From positions 1 to 60,611 of the forward strand of contig JAAXUP010000006.1 of NCBI GenBank assembly GCA_013335935.1: a stretch of 60,611 nt of DNA, written 5' to 3'. This stretch comes from Eubacteriaceae bacterium. Lineage in GTDB: Bacteria; Bacillota; Clostridia; Eubacteriales; Alkalibacteraceae. The notes under the pieces were generated by a model. The model saw only the letters and a program-made list of their open reading frames with translations, had not been told where the DNA came from and ran no database searches. A program made the position numbers and the translations under genes. This document shows, one piece after another, positions 20,702-28,356 of this stretch; the stretch's first letter is position 1; the number at the start of each line of letters is the position of its first letter.

Positions 20702-21448
20702 TTGAAGAAGGTAGTGCTCGTAACAGGTGGAACAAAAAATATCGGCAGGCATATTGCACTGGAATTTGCCAGAAATAATTTTGACGTGATCATATGCAGC
20801 TCCAGAGACACGGTTTCAGCGGAAGAAACAAAAAAAGAGGTTGAAAAATACGATGTCAGGTGCTTTGCATTGACCATTGATGTTTCCAATAAGCAGGATG
20901 TAGTCCGTCTAAAAGAATTTATCAGCGAACATTATGGGTATTTGAATACACTGGTGAACAATGCCGGCATTCTGCCAAAAAATACATCCCCTGACGATTT
21001 ATCTGAGGATAACTGGTATAGGGTAATGGATGTCAACCTGAATGGAACCTACCTTGTTTCAAAATACATGCTTCCACTTTTAAAAGCAGGAAAAGATCCA
21101 TCCATTATAAATATAACTTCTACCGCTGCCTTCACTGGCGGCGGTGGAAGCATTGCCTATGCAGCCAGCAAGGGAGGCATTGTATCGCTGACACGTGCCC
21201 TTGCCAAGGTTTTTGGGAAAGACGGCATCCGGGTTAATGGAATCGCTCCGACATTGATCCTTACGGATATGCTGAAAAACAGATTTAAAAATAACCCCCA
21301 GGATTTGGAAAAAAAACTGGAGAGTGTGCCTCTTAACAGATGGTGCAGCGAGGATGAAGTTGCCGAGTTGGCATATTTCCTGTCAAAACCTTTGTACATC
21401 CATGGTCAGATCATCATCATGGATGGCGGAAGAGAATTGGGTGTATGA
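20702..21448 (+). CDS. Short-chain dehydrogenase/reductase (SDR), first of two
   Basis: 248-aa classical SDR. The cofactor motif VTGGTKNIGRHIA (about 7-19), NNAGI, the active-site serine in NITSTAAF, and the YAASKGG Tyr/Lys pair are visible. The C-terminal IIMDGGREL resembles sugar-alcohol and gluconate-type SDRs as well as FabG. It starts at TTG after AGTTAAGGAGTG. Placement suggests polyol or keto-sugar oxidation; the substrate is unknown. Confidence 0.85.
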   Translation: MKKVVLVTGGTKNIGRHIALEFARNNFDVIICSSRDTVSAEETKKEVEKYDVRCFALTIDVSNKQDVVRLKEFISEHYGYLNTLVNNAGILPKNTSPDDLSEDNWYRVMDVNLNGTYLVSKYMLPLLKAGKDPSIINITSTAAFTGGGGSIAYAASKGGIVSLTRALAKVFGKDGIRVNGIAPTLILTDMLKNRFKNNPQDLEKKLESVPLNRWCSEDEVAELAYFLSKPLYIHGQIIIMDGGRELGV

Positions 21449-21486
21449 TCAGAGATGCGTTTAAATAAAAAAAATGGTGATTTATA

Positions 21487-21774
21487 ATGGATTATGAAAA
21501 ACAGAAGAAAATCTTTGAAAGTTATAAAAAAAGCATCAAAAGGGCAAAATTCACCCCTTTAGGGAAGAATGTCTTTGACATTGGAAATCCACTGGATCAC
21601 ATAAAGAAGGAAGAAGAGGACAAGGAAAAATCCTATAAAGTCCTGGAAGGTGTCACAGATAAAGCCCTTGAGTACAAGATAAAAATGTTAGAGAAAAAAA
21701 TGGAAAAGATGTATATAATTAATATATTATCACTATTGTTTGCTGCTGCTGCGCTTTATTTTTCACAGTTATAA
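21487..21774 (+). CDS. Unknown 95-aa charged protein with C-terminal membrane anchor
   Basis: Not recognised. Residues 1-75 are highly charged and probably helical (KKEEEDKEKSYKVLEG, then KIKMLEKKMEKM, coiled-coil-like). The last 20 residues, INILSLLFAAAALYFSQL, form a membrane segment, giving a tail-anchored topology. It is the last gene of the EIIA-led run and sits about 215 bases upstream of EIIB. A scaffold or PTS-linked role is speculation. Confidence 0.7.
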   Translation: MDYEKQKKIFESYKKSIKRAKFTPLGKNVFDIGNPLDHIKKEEEDKEKSYKVLEGVTDKALEYKIKMLEKKMEKMYIINILSLLFAAAALYFSQL

Positions 21775-21844
21775 ATTTATCAATAGAGAATATGAGCAAT
21801 TTCTCATGTATAGATTGTAATACATTTGATATAACAAAAATAAG

Positions 21845-21905
21845 TTGTAATTACAAATGTAACATGAGATAATACAACATGTAACATTAATGTAATCGTT
21901 GCAAA
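21845..21905 (+). promoter_or_regulatory. gatBC-type promoter with overlapping operators
   Basis: -35-like TTGTAA (21845-21850), 17-base spacer, -10-like GATAAT (21868-21873). The spacer starts with TTACAAATGTAAC (21851-21863), the regulon site. TTGTAATTACAA (21845-21856) is a perfect palindrome, and TAACATTAATGTAA (about 21882-21895) is a near-palindrome downstream. The site lies between -35 and -10, suited to repression. Confidence 0.6.
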
Positions 21906-21988
21906 AAGAAGGGCAAAAATCAAATTAGGTAAGTTTGTGTATTACTCACTAAATAACCTAAAATAATTCATTGAGGAGGTGAATATTC

Positions 21989-22282
21989 ATGGCTCAAAAG
22001 AAAATTCTAGTTGCTTGTGGAACTGCAATTGCTACATCTACAGTAGTAGCGAAAAAAATCGAAAAAGTGTGCAAAGAAAAAGGTATCGATTGTATGACAG
22101 TTCAGTGCAAAGCATCTGAAGCCGTATCAAAAGCTAGAACATTGAAACCGGATGTTATAGTTGGTACTTGCCAGATTCCTGGAGATACAGGTGTTCCGGT
22201 TGTTAACGGAAGATCATTCCTGACAGGAGTAAATTTACAAGCTACAATCGATGAATTAGTTGAAGTTTTAAGAGACAAGTAA
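21989..22282 (+). CDS. PTS EIIB component, galactitol (GatB-like) family
   Basis: 97-aa EIIB that passes phosphate from EIIA to the incoming alditol. The P-loop KKILVACGTAIATSTV has the phospho-cysteine at about residue 10. VGTCQIPGDTGVPVVNGRSFLTG is similar to the GatB C-terminal half. It starts at ATG after TTGAGGAGGTGAA and has its own promoter with the regulon operator. It is cotranscribed with EIIC. Confidence 0.92.
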   Translation: MAQKKILVACGTAIATSTVVAKKIEKVCKEKGIDCMTVQCKASEAVSKARTLKPDVIVGTCQIPGDTGVPVVNGRSFLTGVNLQATIDELVEVLRDK

Positions 22283-22353
22283 TCTTTTAAAGAACAGCAG
22301 CAGGAAAGTTTAGTGAGAAAATATAATATTAAACAATGAGGGGGAATAACTCA

Positions 22354-23631
22354 ATGGACATGGTATTAGCAGTATTTCAATGGATAATTGGCGCAGGTGC
22401 TTCAGTAATGATGCCTATCATTCTTTTAATCTTAGGTTTGGCACTTGGCGAAAAATTCTCAGATGTTTTTAGAGCAGCAATAACTTTCGGTATCGCATTT
22501 ATAGGACTTAATCTCGTAATTGGACTTATGGTTAACACAATCACACCGGTAATCGCTAAATTGGTTGACGTCTACGGACTTAAAAACAACGCAATCGATA
22601 TCGGATGGCCAGCAGGCGCAGCAGTAGCCTGGGGAACAGACGTAGTGCCAATTATCTTTATCACCATCATGTTGACTAACATTGTTATGTTAGCACTTGG
22701 ATGGACAAAGACAATGGACATCGACATCTGGAACTACTGGCATGCATTATTCATAGGTAGCGCTATTGTACTTATGGGAGACAAATCAGCATTAAGCTAC
22801 GTTCTAGCAGCCGTTTCAGCAGCTGTGAACATGGCGATCGTATTCAAGATTGCCGATTATATCCAGCCAGACTGTGCTGAGGTATTAGGACTTGAAGGAA
22901 TATCATTACCACATACTCAAGGGGTTGCCTTTGCTTTGATCGCATATCCTTTAGACTGGTTAATGGACAGAATCCCTGGCATCAAAGATATCAGATGGAC
23001 TTCTGACACAATGCAAGAAAAACTTGGTCTTCTAGGCGAGCCAATGATGCTGGGACTTATCATAGGTGCCGCATTAGCAGCAGCAGCTCAAATGGAAATC
23101 AGGGTTATCATGAATACAGCTATGGGCGTTGCCGGAGTACTTGTACTTCTTCCAAGAATGATTTCTCTATTGATGGAAGGCTTAATGGTAATCTCTGAAG
23201 GAGCTCACCAGTTCATGGCAAAAAGATTCCCAGGAAGAGAAGTTTACATTGGTCTTGACGCAGCAGTAGCTATCGGACATCCTTTCGTAGTATCAATCGC
23301 ACTTATCATGATTCCAATCACTTTGGTACTTGCTTTTGTACTTCCAGGCGTAACGGTACTTCCGCTTGCTGACTTATCAGTACTTACATTCTTCAACATC
23401 TGTTCAATTCTTCCTAACAGAGGAAACCTGTTCAGAGGGATAATATTAGGAACAATCAACAGTGTTATCATCCTTTATCTTGCAACTTATGCAGCACCAA
23501 TGATGACTGAACTCTTAGGAGTAGTTGATCCTACATTACTGATGGAAGGTTCACAAGTAACTTGCTTAGCAGTAGGCGCTCAGATCTACACTTGGATTCC
23601 TTTCTTCATCGCACTACAGTTCATTAAGTAA
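22354..23631 (+). CDS. PTS EIIC component, galactitol (GatC-like) permease
   Basis: About 425-aa integral membrane permease with roughly 9-11 hydrophobic segments. Galactitol-family features include NLVIGLM, DIGWPAGAAVAWGTDVVP and the repeated glycine-rich LGLIIGAALAAAA stretch. It imports and phosphorylates an alditol with EIIA and EIIB. ATG 22354 follows GAGGGGGAATAAC; the ATG at 22336 overlaps that ribosome binding site and is rejected. A strong terminator follows. The family also includes arabitol, ribitol and xylitol transporters, so galactitol is not assumed. Confidence 0.92.
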   Translation: MDMVLAVFQWIIGAGASVMMPIILLILGLALGEKFSDVFRAAITFGIAFIGLNLVIGLMVNTITPVIAKLVDVYGLKNNAIDIGWPAGAAVAWGTDVVPIIFITIMLTNIVMLALGWTKTMDIDIWNYWHALFIGSAIVLMGDKSALSYVLAAVSAAVNMAIVFKIADYIQPDCAEVLGLEGISLPHTQGVAFALIAYPLDWLMDRIPGIKDIRWTSDTMQEKLGLLGEPMMLGLIIGAALAAAAQMEIRVIMNTAMGVAGVLVLLPRMISLLMEGLMVISEGAHQFMAKRFPGREVYIGLDAAVAIGHPFVVSIALIMIPITLVLAFVLPGVTVLPLADLSVLTFFNICSILPNRGNLFRGIILGTINSVIILYLATYAAPMMTELLGVVDPTLLMEGSQVTCLAVGAQIYTWIPFFIALQFIK

Positions 23632-23658
23632 TTATTTTTAACTTTGCACACACACTTA

Positions 23659-23688
23659 ATACCCCAATGTTTACATTGGGGTATTTTT
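23659..23688 (+). terminator. Terminator after EIIC
   Basis: ATACCCCAATG-ttta-CATTGGGGTAT followed by TTTTTAA. The next gene starts 20 bases later with no evident promoter, so it may depend on readthrough. Confidence 0.88.
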
Positions 23689-23707
23689 AAATGGAAAGGA
23701 GAAGTCC

Positions 23708-24457
23708 ATGCTTAAAAATAAAGTAGCAGTGGTCACAGGAGGTTCAAGAGGAATAGGGAAAGCAATCGTAAAGGAATTTGCCCGAAATGGCGCAAGTGTA
23801 GTAATCAATTTCCATTGCAGCGAGGAAGCAGCAAATGAACTGAAAAATGAATTGGAAGGTCAAGGCGCCAAGGTCCGTGTTTTCAAGGCGGATGTATCGG
23901 ACCCCACGGAAGCCAAAAAACTGATTGAATACACGGTAAAAGAATTTGGTACGATAGATATCCTGGTTAACAATGCAGGTGCGGGACTTGCACTTCCTTC
24001 TGCCTTAGATATCACCTTTGAGGATTTCTCAAGAATTATCGATATCAACCTGAAAGGCACATTTTTCTGCTCCATGGAAGCCGTTAAACATATGATCGAG
24101 AAAAAAACAGGCCGGATCATCAGCATATCCAGCTCAGCAGTCAAACAGCCCAGGGGTGGGACCGCGGCTTATTCAGCTTCAAAAAGCGGAGTGGAACTTT
24201 TAATGAATTCTTTGGCACAAGAGTTTGGTCCCTGCGGCATAAATGTGAATACGGTAGCTCCTGGCCCTACAGAAACAGATATGCTGAAAGATTTCTTCAC
24301 CCCTGAGAGAAAAAAAGAAGTAGAAGCTGCCATTCCATTAAGAAGATTGGCAATCCCTGAAGATATCGCAAAAGCCGTGCTGTTCTTTTCCACCGACATG
24401 TCGGATTATATTACCGGTCAGAAAATTCTGGTTGATGGGGGAAGAACCATCAGGTAG
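23708..24457 (+). CDS. Short-chain dehydrogenase/reductase (SDR), second of two
   Basis: 249-aa classical SDR. VVTGGSRGIGKAIV (about 7-20), NNAGAG, the catalytic serine in ISISSSAV and the YSASKSG Tyr/Lys motif are visible, with C-terminal GQKILVDGGRTIR. It resembles FabG-like 3-oxoacyl reductases, but no fatty-acid genes are near, and a sugar-alcohol or keto-sugar substrate fits the neighbourhood. It lies right after the EIIC terminator with ribosome binding site GAAAGGAG, so expression probably comes from attenuated readthrough. Confidence 0.85.
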   Translation: MLKNKVAVVTGGSRGIGKAIVKEFARNGASVVINFHCSEEAANELKNELEGQGAKVRVFKADVSDPTEAKKLIEYTVKEFGTIDILVNNAGAGLALPSALDITFEDFSRIIDINLKGTFFCSMEAVKHMIEKKTGRIISISSSAVKQPRGGTAAYSASKSGVELLMNSLAQEFGPCGINVNTVAPGPTETDMLKDFFTPERKKEVEAAIPLRRLAIPEDIAKAVLFFSTDMSDYITGQKILVDGGRTIR

Positions 24458-24546
24458 TAAGCGGTAAAATCAGAAAGCAGAAGAAGGAAACGCTGCTTTC
24501 GTGTATTATGAAATGGATTACATGGTCGTATTGGAAAAAAATATGT

Positions 24547-24622
24547 GGCAATTTATTTTTAATAGGTTATAATTAAAGTGAACAAATGAACGAGACGAAT
24601 AACATATGAACAATAAATTGCC
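24547..24622. promoter_or_regulatory. Promoter/operator region of fourth polyol dehydrogenase with long-range inverted repeat
   Basis: Perfect 11-bp inverted repeat GGCAATTTATT (24547-24557)/AATAAATTGCC (24612-24622). Between the arms lie a TATAAT -10 (24568-24573) and TGAACAAATGAAC (24579-24591), the regulon core with an A for T change. A second TGAACAA lies at 24607-24613. The operator covers the expected transcription start. The -35 is weak, suggesting activation or looping. Confidence 0.5.
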
Positions 24623-24673
24623 AATTCGGCGATATTGATGTTGCTATTAATTATTTATTAAAGAGGGAGTGTT

Positions 24674-25744
24674 ATGATGAGTAAAATGAGAGCGGCAGTT
24701 CTTAAAGGGATAGGAAACATCGAAATGGAGGATAGGGAAATTCCCACCATCGGCGCTGGAGAAGTCCTTGTTAAGTCAATGGTTGGGGGGATCTGTGGAA
24801 CAGACATCGAACGTATGTGGCGTACAGGGACATGGAAATTTCCAACAATACTTGGTCACGAATTTGCCGGAATTGTCACGATGACAGGTGAAGGCGTAAC
24901 GAACGTCGTCCCAGGAGACCACGTGGTAGTCAACCCAATGCTTACCTGCGGAGTTTGCAGATACTGCAGGTCAGGACATCAGAATATGTGCGTGGAGTAT
25001 GACTACCTGGGTTCAAGATCGGATGGCGGATATGCCCAGTTCGCAAAAATTGCGGCAAAAAATGTTATTAAACTTCCAGAAGATTTGCCTTTTGATATTG
25101 CCTCCACAATCGATCCTCTGGTTATTGGGATTCATACCCTCACTAAGGCTGACATACAGCCCAACAATACAGTTTGTATCATGGGGGCAGGTCCGATTGG
25201 AAATTTCATGATCCAACTCGCTAAAATCTATGGTGCCGGAAAAGTATTTGCAGTGGATCTTATGGATGAAAAGCTTGAATGTGCCAAAAAATCAGGAGCC
25301 GATTTCTGTGTAAATATCACAAAAGAAAACCTTTTTGATGTTATCGAAAAAGAAACCGGAGGGCTGATGGCAGATGTGGTTATCGAATCCGCCGGTGCGC
25401 CTCAGGCGGTTGAGAACAGTATCCTCGTGGCAGGTAAGCAGGGAAGGGTAGTTTTCATGGGAACTCCTCACAGGGACGTAACCATAGCAGACAAGGTTTT
25501 CGAAGGGATCCTTCGGAAAGAACTCACCGTAAGAGGTTCATGGTGTTACGACTACAAGGAACTGCCAATGGACGAATGGAGAACAGGTATTGATTATCTT
25601 CATTCAGGAAAAATCAAGGCGGATCATCTGATAACCCACAGGTTCAGCCTGGAAGAGGCAGATAAAGCCTTTGAGGTTGTAAAAACCAGGGATAAATATT
25701 TCAATAAAGTGCTTATCTATGTGAGTGAAAATTTGCCTGTATGA
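24674..25744 (+). CDS. GatD/arabitol-phosphate dehydrogenase-like MDR enzyme, fourth of four
   Basis: 356 aa (ATG 24674, or 24677). CGTD (about 43), GHEFAG (about 65), structural-zinc cysteines CGVCRYCRSGHQNMC and NAD motif GAGPIG are visible. The C-terminal GSWCYDYKELPMDEWRTG and THRFSLEEADKAFEV resemble the enzyme at 17.4 kb, so it probably also oxidises an alditol phosphate, perhaps another isomer. It has its own promoter region with the regulon site and a long inverted repeat. The regulator gene follows. Confidence 0.85.
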   Translation: MMSKMRAAVLKGIGNIEMEDREIPTIGAGEVLVKSMVGGICGTDIERMWRTGTWKFPTILGHEFAGIVTMTGEGVTNVVPGDHVVVNPMLTCGVCRYCRSGHQNMCVEYDYLGSRSDGGYAQFAKIAAKNVIKLPEDLPFDIASTIDPLVIGIHTLTKADIQPNNTVCIMGAGPIGNFMIQLAKIYGAGKVFAVDLMDEKLECAKKSGADFCVNITKENLFDVIEKETGGLMADVVIESAGAPQAVENSILVAGKQGRVVFMGTPHRDVTIADKVFEGILRKELTVRGSWCYDYKELPMDEWRTGIDYLHSGKIKADHLITHRFSLEEADKAFEVVKTRDKYFNKVLIYVSENLPV

Positions 25745-25819
25745 TAGAATTTGACTTTAAATGCAATAAAATTGAGAAATATTAGTCTGTTAAAACGAAA
25801 ACAACATCGCTGTAAAAAA

Positions 25820-25865
25820 TATACCTGAAAAACTGGCTTTTCAAAACCAGATTTTCAGGTATAAT
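25820..25865 (+). promoter_or_regulatory. 17-bp-arm inverted repeat overlapping the regulator promoter
   Basis: TATACCTGAAAAACTGG (25820-25836) pairs with CCAGATTTTCAGGTATA (25847-25863) with one mismatch. The right arm runs into TATAAT (25860-25865), with a -35-like TTTTCA 16 bases upstream. No T-run follows, so an autoregulatory operator seems more likely than a terminator, though it could end the upstream transcript. Confidence 0.55.
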
Positions 25866-25899
25866 TATACTAACAGAAAAATTAAGGGGAATCACATAT

Positions 25900-26850
25900 A
25901 TGGAGGATCCACGGAATACGTTAATAAAAATCGCCCACTATTATTACAGGCTTGATTACACACAGAGTGAAATCGCCGAAAAGCTTAAAATGTCAAGACA
26001 AAGGATAAACAGACTGCTTAAGAAAATCAGGCAGGATGGCATTGTAAAAATTCATATCGAGGGGTTCAGTGAAAGTTTTGTTGAACTTGAAAGTGAATTG
26101 GAGACAAAGTACAATCTCAATCGAGTGATCGTCATTTCAGTCATGGAGAATGAAAATTTATATGAGTCTCTTGCAATGGAAGGGGTAAATTATCTAAAAA
26201 GCGTTTTAAGAGATGATTTAAAAATTGGGATATCCTGGGGAAAAACACTATATCATCTGGCCAATAATTTGCCAGGGGATCTTGGCAGCTTCAAAAATAT
26301 TACCGTTACGCAGCTTGTAGGTGGTATGAGCAGTGAAGAAGGTCCTAGAAAATCAGATGAGATCACCAGGCTGATCGCAGAAAAACTTAATGCTAAGCCA
26401 AATTTTTTCTATGCGCCTACTTTCGTCAGTAATCCTCTTGTACGGGAGGCATTCATGGAGGAGGACTCTATAAAGGAGGTATTTGCCGCGATAGAAAAAT
26501 GTGACGTGGTCCTATTAAGCATTGGGGAAGTCAGTGAATATTCCTCATCCCTTAAAACCTTGTTGATTGACAAAGAGGAATACAATGAAATAAAGGCAAA
26601 GGGAGGTGTGGGAAATATAAGCCTCAGATACTTTGATGAAAATGGAAAAATACTTGACTGCAATATAAACCGCACCGTTATGGGGATCAATCCGGAGACC
26701 TTTAAGAAGGTTCCTGAGGTGGTGTGCATAAGCGGAGGAAAAGAAAAGGAAAAGGCCATTCTGGGAGCCCTTCGGGAGGGTTATATCGATACGCTGATCA
26801 CGGATGAACAGACAGCGAGGAATATTCTCGCAATGGACAAGCCGCTGTAG
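25900..26850 (+). CDS. SorC/DeoR-type sugar-binding transcriptional regulator
   Basis: 316 aa. An N-terminal helix-turn-helix (about 10-45, YTQSEIAEKLKMSRQRINRLL) is followed by the sugar-phosphate sensor domain of the SorC family (VIVISVMEN, GISWGKTLYHL about 112-122, QLVGGM, GVGNISLRYFDENG). Such proteins respond to phosphorylated sugars. It lies at the end of the alditol block and is the obvious candidate to bind the ACAAATGWAC sites. Its own promoter carries a different inverted repeat. Confidence 0.93.
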   Translation: MEDPRNTLIKIAHYYYRLDYTQSEIAEKLKMSRQRINRLLKKIRQDGIVKIHIEGFSESFVELESELETKYNLNRVIVISVMENENLYESLAMEGVNYLKSVLRDDLKIGISWGKTLYHLANNLPGDLGSFKNITVTQLVGGMSSEEGPRKSDEITRLIAEKLNAKPNFFYAPTFVSNPLVREAFMEEDSIKEVFAAIEKCDVVLLSIGEVSEYSSSLKTLLIDKEEYNEIKAKGGVGNISLRYFDENGKILDCNINRTVMGINPETFKKVPEVVCISGGKEKEKAILGALREGYIDTLITDEQTARNILAMDKPL

Positions 26851-26890
26851 AAAGAGAATTGATTTTGATTGTGAGGAAAATAGTGTAATA

Positions 26891-26919
26891 ACAAAAATGC
26901 TGCCAGGCAGCATTTTTGT
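26891..26919. terminator. Bidirectional terminator between regulator and 93-aa gene
   Basis: ACAAAAATGCTGCC-a-GGCAGCATTTTTGT is nearly perfectly symmetric and gives T-runs on both strands, so it serves both convergent genes. Confidence 0.88.
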
Positions 26920-26937
26920 TTGCAATCTTATGAAAGA

Positions 26938-27219
26938 TTACTTCATCATAAATTTCTTGATTTCTTCGTAAACCTTTTTCTCACCCATTTGAGGATAAAT
27001 CAGTCCAAGACCATCAATAGCAGGTGCTTTGAAATCAAAGCTCTGTTTATTAAGCATAATGATCAAATCTGGATTTTCTTTCTCTTCTTCCTCAAGAGGT
27101 TTTTGGGTGAAGATATTGACATTAACAATATCGATTCCGGATCCACAGTTTTTTACGATTGCTTTTATTAGTTTTCCAGCTTTGGAATCGTTGATTCCTC
27201 CAACCATCATAATTTTCAT
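26938..27219 (-). CDS. Unknown 93-aa alpha/beta protein, possibly a degenerate PTS EIIB-like fold
   Basis: Not recognised with confidence. Alternating strand/helix pattern: MKIMMVGGINDSKAGKLI, a mid-protein PDLIIMLN strand, and a C-terminal YPQMGEKKVYEEIKKFM helix. The size and first strand-loop-helix recall EIIB P-loop proteins, but the phospho-cysteine is missing from the loop. GGAGGATGAAAA precedes the ATG, so it is a real gene. It is convergent with the SorC regulator and shares its terminator. Confidence 0.7.
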   Translation of the reverse strand: MKIMMVGGINDSKAGKLIKAIVKNCGSGIDIVNVNIFTQKPLEEEEKENPDLIIMLNKQSFDFKAPAIDGLGLIYPQMGEKKVYEEIKKFMMK

Positions 27220-27472
27220 TTTTCATCCTCCACATATTTATTATCATTAGGTTTATTATATCATAAAATTCATTCAAAATTACAGGTTCTAAGGATTTAG
27301 TACATCAAATCGCATCTTGTTTATTTGGCAGGTGAGGGGTCTCCTTCCTATAGAAAGGATGCTATTTTATGCAGGAAACAGGGAAGAAAAATGTATATTT
27401 ATGAGCATTTGTATGGTATAATAAAAAATTGATAAACTCATTAAAATAAGGGAAAAATGGGGAGGTAATTAA
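27220..27472. other. Intergenic region ahead of amino-acid ABC transporter
   Basis: 253 bases holding divergent promoters. A TATAAT at about 27417 precedes the transporter gene with a poor -35. The stretch about 27325-27395 has hairpin-forming purine/pyrimidine blocks (e.g. CCTTCCTATAGAAAGG), but it matches no riboswitch I recognise and lies upstream of the best -10, so a leader RNA role is doubtful. Confidence 0.4.
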
Positions 27473-28270
27473 ATGAAAAAGACAGGTATAATTGCAGCGC
27501 TGCTAATGGTTATGGGAATATTCTTATTTGCAGGATGTACTTCAAAAACAGACAGTAGTGTTCTAAAAATCGGTGTGGATGATTCCTATCCGCCAATGGA
27601 ATACAGAGATAAAGACAACAATCTGGTTGGATTTGACGTTGCGCTTGCAAAAGAAATTGGGAAGAAGCTTGGAATGGAAGTTGAGTTTGTCTCAACAGCA
27701 TGGGACGGCATCTTTACAGGGCTGGATACAAACAACTATGATATTATCATGTCATCCGTGAGCATCACACCGAAGCGACTTGAAAAATATATCTTTTCAA
27801 AACCGTATCTTTCAAACGGACAGGTTATCGTTGTTAAACCGGGAGATACAGCAGTAACAAAAGCAGAAGACCTTAAAGGCAAAAAAATTGGCGTGCAGAT
27901 CGGAACAACAGCAGATACGGCTGCCCAAAAATATATGGAGACCATAGATTTCCAACTTGAAAAATACGACGAAATCATACAGACTTTCTCAGCAATGAAG
28001 GCAGGCTATGTAGACTATATCGTAGTAGACTATCCGGTAGCGATCGAGTATGTGGCGAACGATCCTGCAAGTTTTGAAATATCTTCAGCACAGCTGACAA
28101 ACGAGCCCATTGGGATTTGCCTTGCAAAGGAAAATACCGAGTTGAAAGATAAAATCGACAAAGCGATAGAAGATCTGAGAGCAGATGGTACGCTTAAAAA
28201 GATTTCTGAAGAATGGCTTGGCGCTGACTACACTTCTGATATTGACGAGAAATTAAATGTTATAGAATAA
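27473..28270 (+). CDS. Amino-acid ABC transporter substrate-binding lipoprotein
   Basis: 265 aa. Signal peptide with lipobox LFAGC (Cys22), so lipid-anchored outside the membrane. Periplasmic-binding type 3 features: LKIGVDDSYPPMEYRD, GFDVALAKEIGKKLG, WDGIFTGL and DIIMSSVSITPKR. These are typical of polar amino-acid binders (Gln/His/Arg/cystine group); the ligand cannot be fixed. It is followed by an intercistronic hairpin and then the permease and ATPase. Confidence 0.93.
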   Translation: MKKTGIIAALLMVMGIFLFAGCTSKTDSSVLKIGVDDSYPPMEYRDKDNNLVGFDVALAKEIGKKLGMEVEFVSTAWDGIFTGLDTNNYDIIMSSVSITPKRLEKYIFSKPYLSNGQVIVVKPGDTAVTKAEDLKGKKIGVQIGTTADTAAQKYMETIDFQLEKYDEIIQTFSAMKAGYVDYIVVDYPVAIEYVANDPASFEISSAQLTNEPIGICLAKENTELKDKIDKAIEDLRADGTLKKISEEWLGADYTSDIDEKLNVIE

Positions 28271-28287
28271 TAAAACCGTAAAAAGTC

Positions 28288-28326
28288 AATTAAGCTTGTT
28301 CAGATAATTTCAGGACAAGCTTAATT
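28288..28326 (+). terminator. Intercistronic stem-loop between binding protein and permease
   Basis: Perfect 12-bp stem AATTAAGCTTGT (28288-28299)/ACAAGCTTAATT (28315-28326), loop 15 bases, without a long T-run. It probably protects the upstream mRNA or partly terminates, giving more binding protein than permease. Confidence 0.7.
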
Positions 28327-28356
28327 ATTAATTGCGATTGAAAGGAAGAAACCGTT

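Noticed and set aside
23708-24457. Fatty-acid FabG
   Set aside because: The motif level cannot separate FabG from sugar SDRs, and the neighbourhood is alditol metabolism with no fab genes.
13853-26850. Horizontally acquired genomic island
   Set aside because: No integrase, tRNA insertion point, direct-repeat ends or obvious composition shift were seen; its position next to oriC alone is not evidence of transfer.
27325-27395. Riboswitch ahead of the amino-acid transporter
   Set aside because: It lies upstream of the best -10 box and matches no glycine, lysine, glutamine or SAM pattern I know.
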